Shown here: one piece after another, positions 26,865 through 35,971 of the stretch
Position numbering within the stretch: position 1 is the first letter of the stretch
How the letters are laid out: each line of letters begins with the position of its first letter
Position numbers and translations under genes: made by a program
The notes under the pieces: model-generated
Database searches by the model: none
What the model saw: the letters and a program-made list of their open reading frames with translations, nothing else
What the model was told of the DNA's origin: nothing
Assembly: GCF_006874465.1 (NCBI RefSeq)
Contig: NZ_VIRL01000032.1
Span: 1 to 54,801 of the forward strand
Source of the DNA: Microbispora bryophytorum
GTDB lineage: Bacteria > Actinomycetota > Actinomycetes > Streptosporangiales > Streptosporangiaceae
Length of the DNA: 54,801 nt
Direction: 5' to 3'

Positions 26865-27322
26865 ACCGATCCTCGCGATGCGGCAGGAGCCGATGCGGCA
26901 GACCCCAGTTCGGCAGGACCCGGTTCGGCAGGACCCGGTTCGGCAGGACCCGGTTCGGCAGATCCCAGATCGCCAGGACCCGGTGCGGCCGACACGGCGC
27001 GTGCCTGGAGCGCGTCCAGCACCTCGATCCGCTCCGGCGGCACCGCCACCTCCAGTGTCAGGCCGCCGTCCGCGATGGTCAGGGTGAAGGCGAAGAAGGA
27101 GCAGCAGCCGTTCTCCCGCGCGGTCAGCTCGGCCGCCCGGGCGGCGTACTCCGGGCTGAAGACGAGCTCCAGCCGCAGCCGCTCGCGTCCGGGGCGCCGC
27201 ACGGCCTGAACCGCGTCGGCGAACAAGGCGTCGAACTCGGCCACCCGAAGCGGCTGCTCCGCAGTGGGCAGGGTGCACGCTGCGGGAGCCCATCCCTGGT
27301 CAAGGGCGATGTCCTGTGTCAC
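26861..27322 (-). CDS. Cysteine-pair protein paired with MerR, function unknown
   Basis: 153 residues from GTG 27322. Core sequence APAACTLPTAEQPLRVAEFD, then RLELVFSPEYAARAAELTAR, ENGCCSFFAFTLTIADGGLT and a final PPERIEVLDAL. Cys16 and the vicinal pair Cys73-Cys74 are the only cysteines and suggest thiol-metal binding. I recall similar proteins next to MerR genes in other actinobacteria, without a known function. It is small, soluble and the first gene of the MerR operon, so a metal chaperone, scavenger or co-sensor are options. The C-terminal 30 residues are a five-unit 15-bp repeat encoding PAEPG. Confidence 0.75.
   Translation of the reverse strand: MTQDIALDQGWAPAACTLPTAEQPLRVAEFDALFADAVQAVRRPGRERLRLELVFSPEYAARAAELTARENGCCSFFAFTLTIADGGLTLEVAVPPERIEVLDALQARAVSAAPGPGDLGSAEPGPAEPGPAEPGPAELGSAASAPAASRGSV
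26906..26980 (-). repeat. 15-bp tandem repeat, five units
   Basis: CGGTTCGGCAGGACC and close variants repeat from 26906 to 26980 and encode Pro/Ala/Glu/Gly units at the tail of the cysteine-pair protein. Confidence 0.95.
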
Positions 27323-27330
27323 ATCTCTGA

Positions 27331-27361
27331 CGGTAAGCCTGTACTCCGGTACCGGATGCAA
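27331..27361 (-). promoter_or_regulatory. MerR-type promoter with 19-bp spacer
   Basis: On the minus strand TTGCAT (27361-27356), a 19-bp spacer containing CCGGTACCGGAGTAC, then TTACCG (27336-27331). The overlong spacer with a GTAC-rich dyad is the hallmark of MerR-controlled promoters; the Tn501 mer operator has CCGTACATGAGTACGG in the same place. The predicted start is only a few bases from GTG 27322, so the transcript is nearly leaderless. Confidence 0.75.
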
Positions 27362-27426
27362 CCCCTTTGCGCGTGGGTGCGCACCGACAAGTGTGGGGCG
27401 TACGCGAGATGACGCCGGGTCGCCGA

Positions 27427-28128
27427 TCACCGGGAGTCGTCCCGGGCAGGGGAGCAGCACGGGTCGCCGCACTGGCCGGACGAGGGGGACGGCGTGCGGG
27501 CGGGAGCGGCGCAGCAGGCGTCCCCGCGCCAGGCTTCGCGGCCTTCCTTGACCGCGACGGCGGCGATGACCAGGGCGGCGATCGGGTCGGCCCAGGACCA
27601 GCCGAAGGCGCTGTTGAGGGCGAGCCCGGCGAGCAGCACCGCCGACAGGTAGGTGCACAGCAGGGTCTGCTTGGAGTCGGCGACCGCCGAGGCGGAGCCG
27701 AGTTCGCGGCCGGCGCGACGCTGGGCGTACGACAGCACCGGCATGATCACCAGTGAGAGGGCGGCCAGGACCAGGCCGGGAGTGGAGTGCTCGGCCTCGC
27801 CGGCGCCCAGGAGGGTGCGCGCGGCGTCGACGGTGACGTAGGCGGCCAGCGCGAAGAAGGAGATCGCGATGATCCTCAGCGCGGTCTTCTCCCGTGCCTG
27901 GTGGTCGGTAGCGGAGAACTGCCAGGCCACCGCGGTGGCGGAGGCGACCTCTACGACGGAGTCCAGGCCGAATCCGACCAGTGCGGCCGAGGAGGCGAGG
28001 GTGCCGGCGGTGATGGCGACGACGGCCTCGATCACGTTGTAGGTGATGGTGGCGGCCACCAGCAGCCGGATGCGCCGCCGGAGCGCTTCGCGGCGGGCCG
28101 GGGTAGGGCCGAGGGAGATCGCGGTCAT
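27427..28128 (-). CDS. Cation diffusion facilitator-like efflux protein
   Basis: 233 residues from ATG 28128. Six predicted membrane helices; the second has GFGLDSVVEVASA and the fifth has ADSKQTLLCTYLSA, matching the acidic metal sites of cation efflux (CDF) proteins. The usual cytoplasmic C-terminal domain is replaced by a short cysteine-rich tail (DACCAAPARTPSPSSGQCGD, PCCSP) that may bind metal. The start overlaps the ArsR stop by one base (TGATG). It is probably an exporter of Cd, Pb, Zn or a similar ion controlled by that regulator. Confidence 0.88.
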   Translation of the reverse strand: MTAISLGPTPARREALRRRIRLLVAATITYNVIEAVVAITAGTLASSAALVGFGLDSVVEVASATAVAWQFSATDHQAREKTALRIIAISFFALAAYVTVDAARTLLGAGEAEHSTPGLVLAALSLVIMPVLSYAQRRAGRELGSASAVADSKQTLLCTYLSAVLLAGLALNSAFGWSWADPIAALVIAAVAVKEGREAWRGDACCAAPARTPSPSSGQCGDPCCSPARDDSR

Positions 28129-28463
28129 CAGCAACACCCCTTCTCATCCGCGTCCACGCAGGTGCGGTCGGCGGCCACCGCGATCACCGCGGTGCGCAGG
28201 TCGTCCAGCGCGTGGCCGAGCCGCTCGTCGGCCAGTTCGTAGCGGGTGCGCCGCCCGACGGGCACGGCGACGACCAGGCCGCAGTCGCGCAGGCAGGCCA
28301 GGTGGTTGCTCAGGCGGGTGCGGGAGATGCCCAGCAGGTCGGCCAGGTCGGCCGGATGCGCCGGAGCCTCGCGAAGCGCGATCAGGATGCGGCATCGGAT
28401 CGGGTCGGCCAGGGCACGGCCGAACCGGGCAAGTACGTCGATGTCGGACGCGATGGTGACCAT
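28128..28463 (-). CDS. ArsR/SmtB-family metal sensor, CmtR-like
   Basis: 111 residues from ATG 28463. Winged HTH with DPIRCRILIALREAPAHPAD and LGISRTRLSNHLACLRDCGL. Cys57, Cys61 and Cys102 fall at the same positions as the Cd/Pb ligands of mycobacterial CmtR, and Cys110-Cys111 add more thiols. In this family metal binding releases the operator. It is the first gene of an operon with the efflux pump and very likely represses it through CTGAATTCAG at 28486. Confidence 0.93.
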   Translation of the reverse strand: MVTIASDIDVLARFGRALADPIRCRILIALREAPAHPADLADLLGISRTRLSNHLACLRDCGLVVAVPVGRRTRYELADERLGHALDDLRTAVIAVAADRTCVDADEKGCC

Positions 28464-28485
28464 TGCCCTGACGATACAGGAAATC

Positions 28486-28495
28486 CTGAATTCAG
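28486..28495. promoter_or_regulatory. Candidate ArsR operator CTGAATTCAG
   Basis: Perfect 10-bp palindrome 22 bp upstream of the arsR start; a further TCTGAATCA half-site follows at 28501. The position fits autoregulation. Confidence 0.5.
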
Positions 28496-28720
28496 TCAGC
28501 TCTGAATCATCGGATGTGTCCTGAGTAGCGCGAGCCGCCGGACGGCGCGACAGACGTCGTGCACGAGACATGCGGACGAGGTGGCTGAGCCGGCCGAGTG
28601 GACCGCGTGGCTGAGTTCGTCCCCGGTGAGAGGAGGCGACGACGCGCGCCGCTCCGTCGCCCGGGCTGCCGGTGAGTGAGTGATGCCCGCCTGAAGCAGG
28701 TTCGCGCACTCCTCCACATT

Positions 28721-28739
28721 TACACCCCATGGGGGTATG
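28721..28739. promoter_or_regulatory. CsoR box 1
   Basis: TACACCCCATGGGGGTATG, a near-palindrome with runs of C and G flanked by TA, the form of copper-sensing CsoR operators. It lies about 55 bp before copZ-like gene 1. The rest of 28496-28720 has no supported gene. Confidence 0.75.
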
Positions 28740-28759
28740 CTATGGTCTCTCGCGACGGG

Positions 28760-28774
28760 TACCCCCCAGGGGTA
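28760..28774. promoter_or_regulatory. CsoR box 2
   Basis: TACCCCCCAGGGGTA, second site of the same form, 20 bp after box 1 and about 20 bp before the start codon. A promoter should lie between or overlapping the two boxes. Confidence 0.75.
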
Positions 28775-28794
28775 AATACATAAGGAGGACGGGT

Positions 28795-29106
28795 ATGTGC
28801 ACGGCATGCGCGTGCGGCACGGAGTCGGCCCAGACCACGGCGACCGCTGAGGCGAGTGCGGCGGACGGCCAGGTCGGCAAGGGCGGCCAGGTCGGCCAGG
28901 TGGGCAGGGTCTATTCGGTGAGCGGGATGACCTGCGGCCACTGCGTCTCGTCGGTGTCCGGGGAGATCGGCAAGGTCGGCGGCGTGACCGGGGTGGCCGT
29001 CGACCTGCCGACCGGCGCGGTCACCGTCAGCGGCGCGGGATTCAGCGACGAGGAGGTCCGGGCCGCGGTGGAACAGGCCGGCTACCAGATGGCGGCCCGG
29101 TCCTAG
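28795..29106 (+). CDS. Heavy-metal-associated (CopZ-like) protein with cysteine-rich N terminus
   Basis: 103 residues from ATG 28795 (AAGGAGG upstream). The first residues MCTACACG carry three cysteines. A low-complexity Gly/Gln/Val linker precedes an HMA domain with the Cu(I) motif SGMTCGHCVSSV. The extra cysteine motif is unlike standard CopZ and could hold a second metal. It probably buffers cytoplasmic Cu(I) and hands it to CopA. It is expressed from the two CsoR boxes just upstream, separate from the main copper operon. Confidence 0.88.
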   Translation: MCTACACGTESAQTTATAEASAADGQVGKGGQVGQVGRVYSVSGMTCGHCVSSVSGEIGKVGGVTGVAVDLPTGAVTVSGAGFSDEEVRAAVEQAGYQMAARS

Positions 29107-29128
29107 CGGATCGACCCCCGAAGAAAGC

Positions 29129-29158
29129 GGTGGGCGTGCACTGGCATGCACGCCCACC
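29129..29158. terminator. Strong hairpin after the first copZ-like gene
   Basis: GGTGGGCGTGCA (29129-29140), a 6-base loop, then TGCACGCCCACC (29147-29158): a perfect 12-bp stem 22 bp after the stop. No T tract follows, which is usual for actinobacterial hairpin terminators. Confidence 0.65.
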
Positions 29159-29244
29159 TGCGGGGCCGGTCCGATTCGGCATCACACCCAACCCTCCAGC
29201 GCATCCTCCCATCGCCGGCGGATGTGAAGAACAGGAGTGCGGCA

Positions 29245-29584
29245 ATGAACGCCGTCAATCCGCGCAGGTGGCGGGCACTGATCGTGCTCGCCGCGGCACA
29301 GTTCATGGTCATCATGGACACCTCGATCATCGGTGTCGCCTTACCCGACATGCAGCGCGACCTGGGTTTCTCCCCGGACGCGCTGCAGTGGGTCTTCAAC
29401 GCCTACGTCATCGCCTTCGGCGGCCTGATGTTGCTCGGAGGTCGTCTGTCCGACCTGTTCGGCGCCCGGAGGATCTTCACCGTCGTTGCTGCTCATGCGC
29501 AAACGCGCGTCGTCGGCGCCTGTCGCCGCGGACGCCCAGGCAGCGCAGGTCCAGGTCACTCCGAGCGGGCCCATCCCCGGGTGA
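29245..29584 (+). pseudogene. MFS (DHA2-type) transporter with internal deletion
   Basis: From ATG 29245 the frame encodes the first two helices of a drug:proton antiporter (LIVLAAAQFMVIMDTSIIGV, ALQWVFNAYVIAFGGLMLLG, GRLSDLFGARRIFTV). At about 29488 the sense jumps frame to LLMRKRASSAPVAADAQ, which looks like the last 30 residues of such a protein, ending at TGA 29584. About 400 middle codons are missing. It lies inside the copper locus, just before csoR. Confidence 0.8.
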
Positions 29585-29599
29585 GGCGGGCCCGCGAAA

Positions 29600-29614
29600 T
29601 ACCCTAGGGGGGTA
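29600..29614. promoter_or_regulatory. CsoR box 3, csoR promoter
   Basis: TACCCTAGGGGGGTA, the third box of the same form, followed by TTAGAT (29620-29625), a plausible -10. It precedes the csoR-copZ-copA operon and should make it copper-inducible. Confidence 0.75.
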
Positions 29615-29662
29615 AGGTGTTAGATACAGAGAGGACGGAACTCAGCAGAGCAGGGCGGGGAG

Positions 29663-29944
29663 ATGGCCGGATACACGGGGACCAAGAAAGACCACCTCAG
29701 GCGGCTGCGCCGGATCGAGGGGCAGGTCCGCGGACTGCAGCGGATGGTCGACGAGGACAAGTACTGCATCGACATCCTCACCCAGGTCTCGGCCGCCAAC
29801 AGAGCGCTCCAGGCGTTCGCCCTGCAACTGCTGGACGAGCACATGGCGCACTGCGTGGCCGAGGCCGTCGCCAAGGGCGGCACCGAAGCCGACGTAAAGA
29901 TCAAGGAAGCCTCCGAGGCCGTCGCCCGTCTCGTCCGTTCCTGA
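29663..29944 (+). CDS. csoR: Copper-sensing repressor CsoR
   Basis: 93 residues. All-helical DUF156 protein with KKDHLRRLRRIEGQVRGLQR at the N terminus and the Cu(I) ligands Cys35 (DKYCIDIL), His60 and Cys64 (EHMAHC). Cu(I) binding releases DNA. It controls the boxes at 28721, 28760 and 29600. First gene of csoR-copZ-(His-rich exported protein)-copA. Confidence 0.95.
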   Translation: MAGYTGTKKDHLRRLRRIEGQVRGLQRMVDEDKYCIDILTQVSAANRALQAFALQLLDEHMAHCVAEAVAKGGTEADVKIKEASEAVARLVRS

Positions 29945-29969
29945 TCGGCTATCACAAAGGAGAAGCGTC

Positions 29970-30182
29970 ATGACCACCGCCACCTACACCGTCACCGGTA
30001 TGACCTGCGGACACTGCGTCAGCTCGGTGAAGGAGGAGATCGGCGAGGTCCCCGGCGTCACCGGCGTCGAGGTGGATCTCGCCACCGGGATCGTCACCGT
30101 CGAAAGCGACAGCCCCCTCGACACGGCCACGATCAGGGCCGCCGTCGAGGAGGCCGGATATGAAGTGGTGGACAAGCAATGA
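29970..30182 (+). CDS. copZ: Copper chaperone CopZ
   Basis: 70 residues, a single ferredoxin-like HMA domain with GMTCGHC and the acidic face typical of CopZ (VKEEIGEVPGVTGVEVDL). It carries Cu(I) to the CopA ATPase. AAAGGAG lies upstream of the ATG. The stop overlaps the next start (ATGA). Its HMA core is very similar to that of the gene at 28795, which suggests duplication. Confidence 0.95.
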   Translation: MTTATYTVTGMTCGHCVSSVKEEIGEVPGVTGVEVDLATGIVTVESDSPLDTATIRAAVEEAGYEVVDKQ

Positions 30183-31120
30183 ACACGCCGGCCCGCCTGG
30201 GCACATATGTCCTCGGTCTCGCCGTGGTCTTCGCAGGGGCGTTCGGCGTCGGCGGCGCCGTGGGCGCGACGGGACCGGCGCCCGCGAACAACAGCCATGG
30301 AGATCACGCGACCCCTCCACCGGCCGCGCGGAAGACGGAACACGTGCCGGGAGGACTCCAGGTGTCCCAGAGTGGCTACACCCTCACGCCGCAGACCACG
30401 ATCGTCACCCCCGGGACTCAGACCGAGTTCCGGTTCACCGTGGACGGCCCCGACGGCCGCCCGGTGACCGCCTACGAGACCCAGCACGACAAGAAGCTGC
30501 ACCTCATCGTGGTCAGCCGGGATGGAGTCGTCTTCCGGCACCTGCACCCCGAGCTGTCGGGCGACGGGATCTGGTCGGTGCCGCTGACGCTGCCCGACGC
30601 CGGCGCCTATCGGGTGTTCGCCGACTTCGTCCCCCAGGGCGGGGAAGGCCTGACCCTCGGCGCGGACCTGTACGCTCCCGGCGACTACGCACCCCGGGCC
30701 CTGCCGGCGCCCAGCCGTACGACTACGGTCGAGGGATACACCGTCCGGCTCGACGGCACCCTCACACCGGGTGCGGCGAGCAGGCTCACCGCCGAGATCA
30801 CCAGGGACGGCAAGCCCGTGACCGACCTGCAGCCCTACCTCGGGGCGTACGGACATCTGGTCGCGCTGCGCGTGGGCGACCTCGCCTACCTGCATGTGCA
30901 CCCCGACGGCGCTCCGGGTGACGGCGTCACCCCCGCAGGCCCCGGCATCACCTTCTACGCCGAGGTTCCCAGCCCCGGCGACTACCGGCTCTTCCTCGAC
31001 TTCCAGCACGACGGAACCGTGCACACCGCCGCCTTCACCGTACGGGCGGAGCGACCCTCAGGGGCAATCCCCACCGCCACGGCGGACCACGGATCCGAAC
31101 ACGCCCACTCCGGCCACTGA
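30179..31120 (+). CDS. Exported histidine-rich protein of the copper operon
   Basis: 313 residues. Signal peptide or anchor at 7-30 ([20 protein letters not shown]), then two beta-rich repeats of similar design: [20 protein letters not shown] in the first and [20 protein letters not shown] in the second. The paired HLHP and HVHP motifs, the histidines of NNSHGDH and the terminal [10 protein letters not shown] are likely copper ligands. It sits between copZ and copA, so it probably binds Cu delivered to the outer side. Function is inferred; no named family recognised. Confidence 0.82.
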   Translation: MNTPARLGTYVLGLAVVFAGAFGVGGAVGATGPAPANNSHGDHATPPPAARKTEHVPGGLQVSQSGYTLTPQTTIVTPGTQTEFRFTVDGPDGRPVTAYETQHDKKLHLIVVSRDGVVFRHLHPELSGDGIWSVPLTLPDAGAYRVFADFVPQGGEGLTLGADLYAPGDYAPRALPAPSRTTTVEGYTVRLDGTLTPGAASRLTAEITRDGKPVTDLQPYLGAYGHLVALRVGDLAYLHVHPDGAPGDGVTPAGPGITFYAEVPSPGDYRLFLDFQHDGTVHTAAFTVRAERPSGAIPTATADHGSEHAHSGH

Positions 31121-31149
31121 CAGCGAGTATGACGCGGAAAGGAGGAGCG

Positions 31150-33387
<2,238 letters not shown>

Positions 33388-33390
33388 GTC

Positions 33391-33420
33391 GTGTCTGACA
33401 ATCATGGCCTTGTCAGACAC
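33391..33420. terminator. Hairpin after copA
   Basis: GTGTCTGACAA (33391-33401), loop TCATGGCC, TTGTCAGACAC (33410-33420): a perfect 11-bp stem starting 3 bp after the copA stop. Probable terminator. The sequence also recalls insertion-sequence ends, but no second copy or transposase is near. Confidence 0.6.
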
Positions 33421-33520
33421 TCCTTAGCGCAGCGCGTGCGAAGGGTCTCCGGCAACGTGTCCGGCGGCCCTTCCGGCGGCCCTTCTGGAACCTGCCGGCC
33501 ACGCGAGTGGACCGCCGCGC

Positions 33521-34321
33521 CTACGCCGGCTCGGGGCCGGAGGGACGAGCGGGAAAGACCCCGTGGCGGCCGGCGCCGGCGGCGAAGCGGGCGGCGCCGG
33601 CCACGCCCTCGCGCTCCACGATCGGAACGCCCGCCGCCCCCTCGGCGCGCAACGCCTCGGCCAGGGGCAGGTCCAGCGCGGCGTAGGTGGAGGCCCGGTC
33701 GGTCAGGACGCATTCGAAGGGGAACGCCGCGATCTGCCCGGCCAGCTCACGGGCCGCCTCGACCGCCCGGCCCGGCTCGACGACCCGGTTGGCCAAGCCG
33801 ATCGCGAGGGCTTCGTCGGCCCCCACCGGGCGGCCGGTGAGGATCAGGTCGAGGGCGCGGCCCAGGCCCACGATCCGCGGCAGCCGGACCGTGCCGCCGT
33901 CGATGAGCGGCACCCCCCAGCGACGGCAGAACACCCCGAGCACCGCGTCGGACTCGACGACCCGCAGGTCGGCCAGCAGCGCCAGCTCAAGGCCACCCGC
34001 GACCGCGTATCCGCCGATCGCGGCGATCAGCGGCTTGCCCAGTCGCATCCGGGTCGGCCCCATCGGACCGCTGCCGCCTCCGTCGGGATCCAGTTCGTTG
34101 CGCCGCTCGGGGTCCCCGGCCGCGGTCAGACCGGCGCCCGCGCAGAAGGTGCCGCCGCTGCCGGCCAGGATCGCCACCCGCTGGTCCTGGTCGGCCTCGA
34201 ACTCCGCGAACGCCGCCCGCAGTTCCCCGGCCATGACCCGGTCGACGGCGTTGCGCCGATCGGGCCGGTCCATCCAGATCGTGGTGATCGGTCCCTCGAC
34301 CTCCACCCGCACGTCACCCAT
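33521..34321 (-). CDS. Enoyl-CoA hydratase/isomerase family protein (crotonase)
   Basis: 266 residues from ATG 34321, with GGGAG five bases upstream; the longer frame lacks a ribosome site. The crotonase fold shows the CoA/oxyanion-hole segment SGGTFCAGAGL near residue 60 and KPLIAAIGGYAVAGGLELAL near 100, the second oxyanion element. At the acid/base position GVPLIDGGTVRLPRIVG lacks the usual pair of glutamates, so hydratase activity is doubtful; isomerase, hydrolase or a non-standard reaction are possible. It acts on acyl-CoA in the cytoplasm. It follows the copper locus convergently and is unrelated to it. Confidence 0.88.
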   Translation of the reverse strand: MGDVRVEVEGPITTIWMDRPDRRNAVDRVMAGELRAAFAEFEADQDQRVAILAGSGGTFCAGAGLTAAGDPERRNELDPDGGGSGPMGPTRMRLGKPLIAAIGGYAVAGGLELALLADLRVVESDAVLGVFCRRWGVPLIDGGTVRLPRIVGLGRALDLILTGRPVGADEALAIGLANRVVEPGRAVEAARELAGQIAAFPFECVLTDRASTYAALDLPLAEALRAEGAAGVPIVEREGVAGAARFAAGAGRHGVFPARPSGPEPA

Positions 34322-34503
34322 CGCTACTCCCGTCACGTCACGGCCTGCGCGGCCCAGCAGTGGAAACGAGACCACGGTAGAACGCGAGACGGGAGCTCAG
34401 GGCCCGGCGCAGCGGGTGCGGGGGGCGGACACCGTCGAGCGCGGGCAGACGTCGTCGACGAGGGCGACCGAGGAGAGGACAGCGCCCTGTGGTCAGGCCG
34501 AGG

Positions 34504-34965
34504 TCAGGCCGACGTCCGGACCGGGCCGGTCCACTTGAGCTCGGGCAGGTTGACCACGATCGCCTCCTGGGAGCTCCGCGCGATGACGACGACGGCCTCC
34601 AGGTCGGGGTCAGGGTTCTCCTCTCGATGCGGCACGAACGGCGGCACGAATATGTAGTCGCCCGGTTTCGTGTCGATGCGCACCTCGTGCGGCACGTCGG
34701 CGTCGACGTCGAGGAACACGAACGACGGTGTGCCGCTGACCACGTAGATCGCGGTCTCGGAGTCACCGTGGTGGTGGTTGGCGGAGACGGTCGCCGGCGC
34801 CACCTGGGTCTGGCCCATCCACAGCCGTGTCGCACCGACGGTGGCGCCGCTGATGGCGGCCTGGCGTCGCATGCCGCCCGTCTGCGCCGTGTCGGATGTC
34901 AGGCCGGCCGGTGCCACGTGGTGCAGCCTCCGGTGGAACGGATCCTCGGGAAGGATGATGCTCAC
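34504..34965 (-). CDS. Cupin-domain protein
   Basis: 153 residues from GTG 34965 (AGGAGG seven bases upstream). A single double-stranded beta-helix with cupin motif 1 ANHHHGDSETAIYVVSG (three histidines plus glutamate) and motif 2 PGDYIFVPPFVPHREENP. The His/Glu set would bind a metal. Proteins of this type include small uncharacterised dioxygenase-like and sugar-isomerase-like cupins. It is followed by the crotonase gene on the same strand after 182 bp. Substrate unknown. Confidence 0.9.
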   Translation of the reverse strand: MSIILPEDPFHRRLHHVAPAGLTSDTAQTGGMRRQAAISGATVGATRLWMGQTQVAPATVSANHHHGDSETAIYVVSGTPSFVFLDVDADVPHEVRIDTKPGDYIFVPPFVPHREENPDPDLEAVVVIARSSQEAIVVNLPELKWTGPVRTSA

Positions 34966-35065
34966 CGTCTGTCCTCCTATGTCGGCAGGCGCCCCTGCAT
35001 GCACTCGGGGCACGGGCGTGGCGCCGGTCGTCTTCCGTTGCCGCCGTCGCCCCCGCCCGAGCCGC

Positions 35066-35698
35066 TCACTCCCTCTCGCCGACGCCCCTGGCCAGGGGCG
35101 CACGCCAGCGGTACCGCATGGCGAGCATACGGAACGCGAAGGCGAGCACCGCCGAGGACAGAGTGGCGACGAACCCCTGCACCCCCAGCGTGAACAGCAG
35201 GGCCATCGACGCCGAGCCGAGCATCGCCGGCACGGCGTAGAGCTCCCGGTCGTAGAGCAGGGTCGGCCTCTCACCGGACAGGACGTCTCTGATGACGCCG
35301 CCGCCGACCGCCGTGCAGACCCCGAGGAACACGGCGTGCATCGGCGCGAGGCCGTAGTGCAGCGCCTTGGAGGTCCCGACGGCGCAGAACAGGCCGAGGC
35401 CTGCCGCGTCGAAGACCAGCACCCCGGGCATCGCCCGCTCGACCTGGGGATGCCAGAAGAACGCGATGACGGCGGCCACGATCGGCACGAGGAGATATGC
35501 CGTGTCCCGCAGCGCGGCGGGCTGCACACCGATGAACAGGTCGCGCACGATGCCGCCGCCGACGGCCGTGAAGAACGCGAGCACCGCGATGCCGACCGCG
35601 TCGAGCCGTTTGCGTACGCCCGCCAGCGCGCCGGACAGGGCGAACACGAAGGTTCCGGCGAGGTCGAGCACGGGGGTCACAAGTGCACAGTCTCCCAC
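35066..35698 (-). CDS. TRIC/UPF0126-family membrane channel protein
   Basis: 210 residues from GTG 35698 (GTG 35680 also possible). Six to seven helices in two repeats, each with a glycine motif: FTAVGGGIVRDLFIG and CTAVGGGVIRDVLSG. These are the signature of bacterial homologues of trimeric intracellular cation channels, which conduct K+ or Na+. Monocistronic by position. Confidence 0.93.
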   Translation of the reverse strand: MGDCALVTPVLDLAGTFVFALSGALAGVRKRLDAVGIAVLAFFTAVGGGIVRDLFIGVQPAALRDTAYLLVPIVAAVIAFFWHPQVERAMPGVLVFDAAGLGLFCAVGTSKALHYGLAPMHAVFLGVCTAVGGGVIRDVLSGERPTLLYDRELYAVPAMLGSASMALLFTLGVQGFVATLSSAVLAFAFRMLAMRYRWRAPLARGVGERE

Positions 35699-35860
35699 AA
35701 ACCGGGCGAATCACTGCGTCAAGATCAGAAAGCCGAGGACCCGAGGCGCCCGCCGGGAAGGCCGGAACCCGTGCGGGCGGCGACCGCGCCGCTGACGAGC
35801 GCGGCGGACACGGAGATGCCGCTCCGCGCGATCCCCGGGGGCCGGCCCCGATCCTGCCGC

Positions 35861-35940
35861 GGTTCTGCCGCGGTCCGGTTCCGGTACCGGTTCTGCTGTG
35901 GTCCGGCCCCGGTTTCTGCCGCGGTTCTGCCGTTGTCCGG
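35861..35940. repeat. Three 18-bp repeats between GAPDH and the channel gene
   Basis: GGTTCTGCCGCGGTCCGG at 35861, GGTTCTGCTGTGGTCCGG at 35889 and GGTTCTGCCGTTGTCCGG at 35923, spaced 28 and 34 bp apart, in a 273-bp non-coding stretch between the two genes. Possible protein-binding repeats or slippage debris. Confidence 0.7.
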
Positions 35941-35971
35941 CCCCGGTCGGTCGTGCGCGTTCCGACGAAGC

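Noticed and set aside
26906..26980. Regular repeats as a possible CRISPR array
   Set aside because: Contiguous 15-bp coding repeats with no unique spacers and no cas genes.
33391..33420. Insertion sequence end
   Set aside because: No transposase, partner repeat or target duplication in the neighbourhood; a terminator explains it better.
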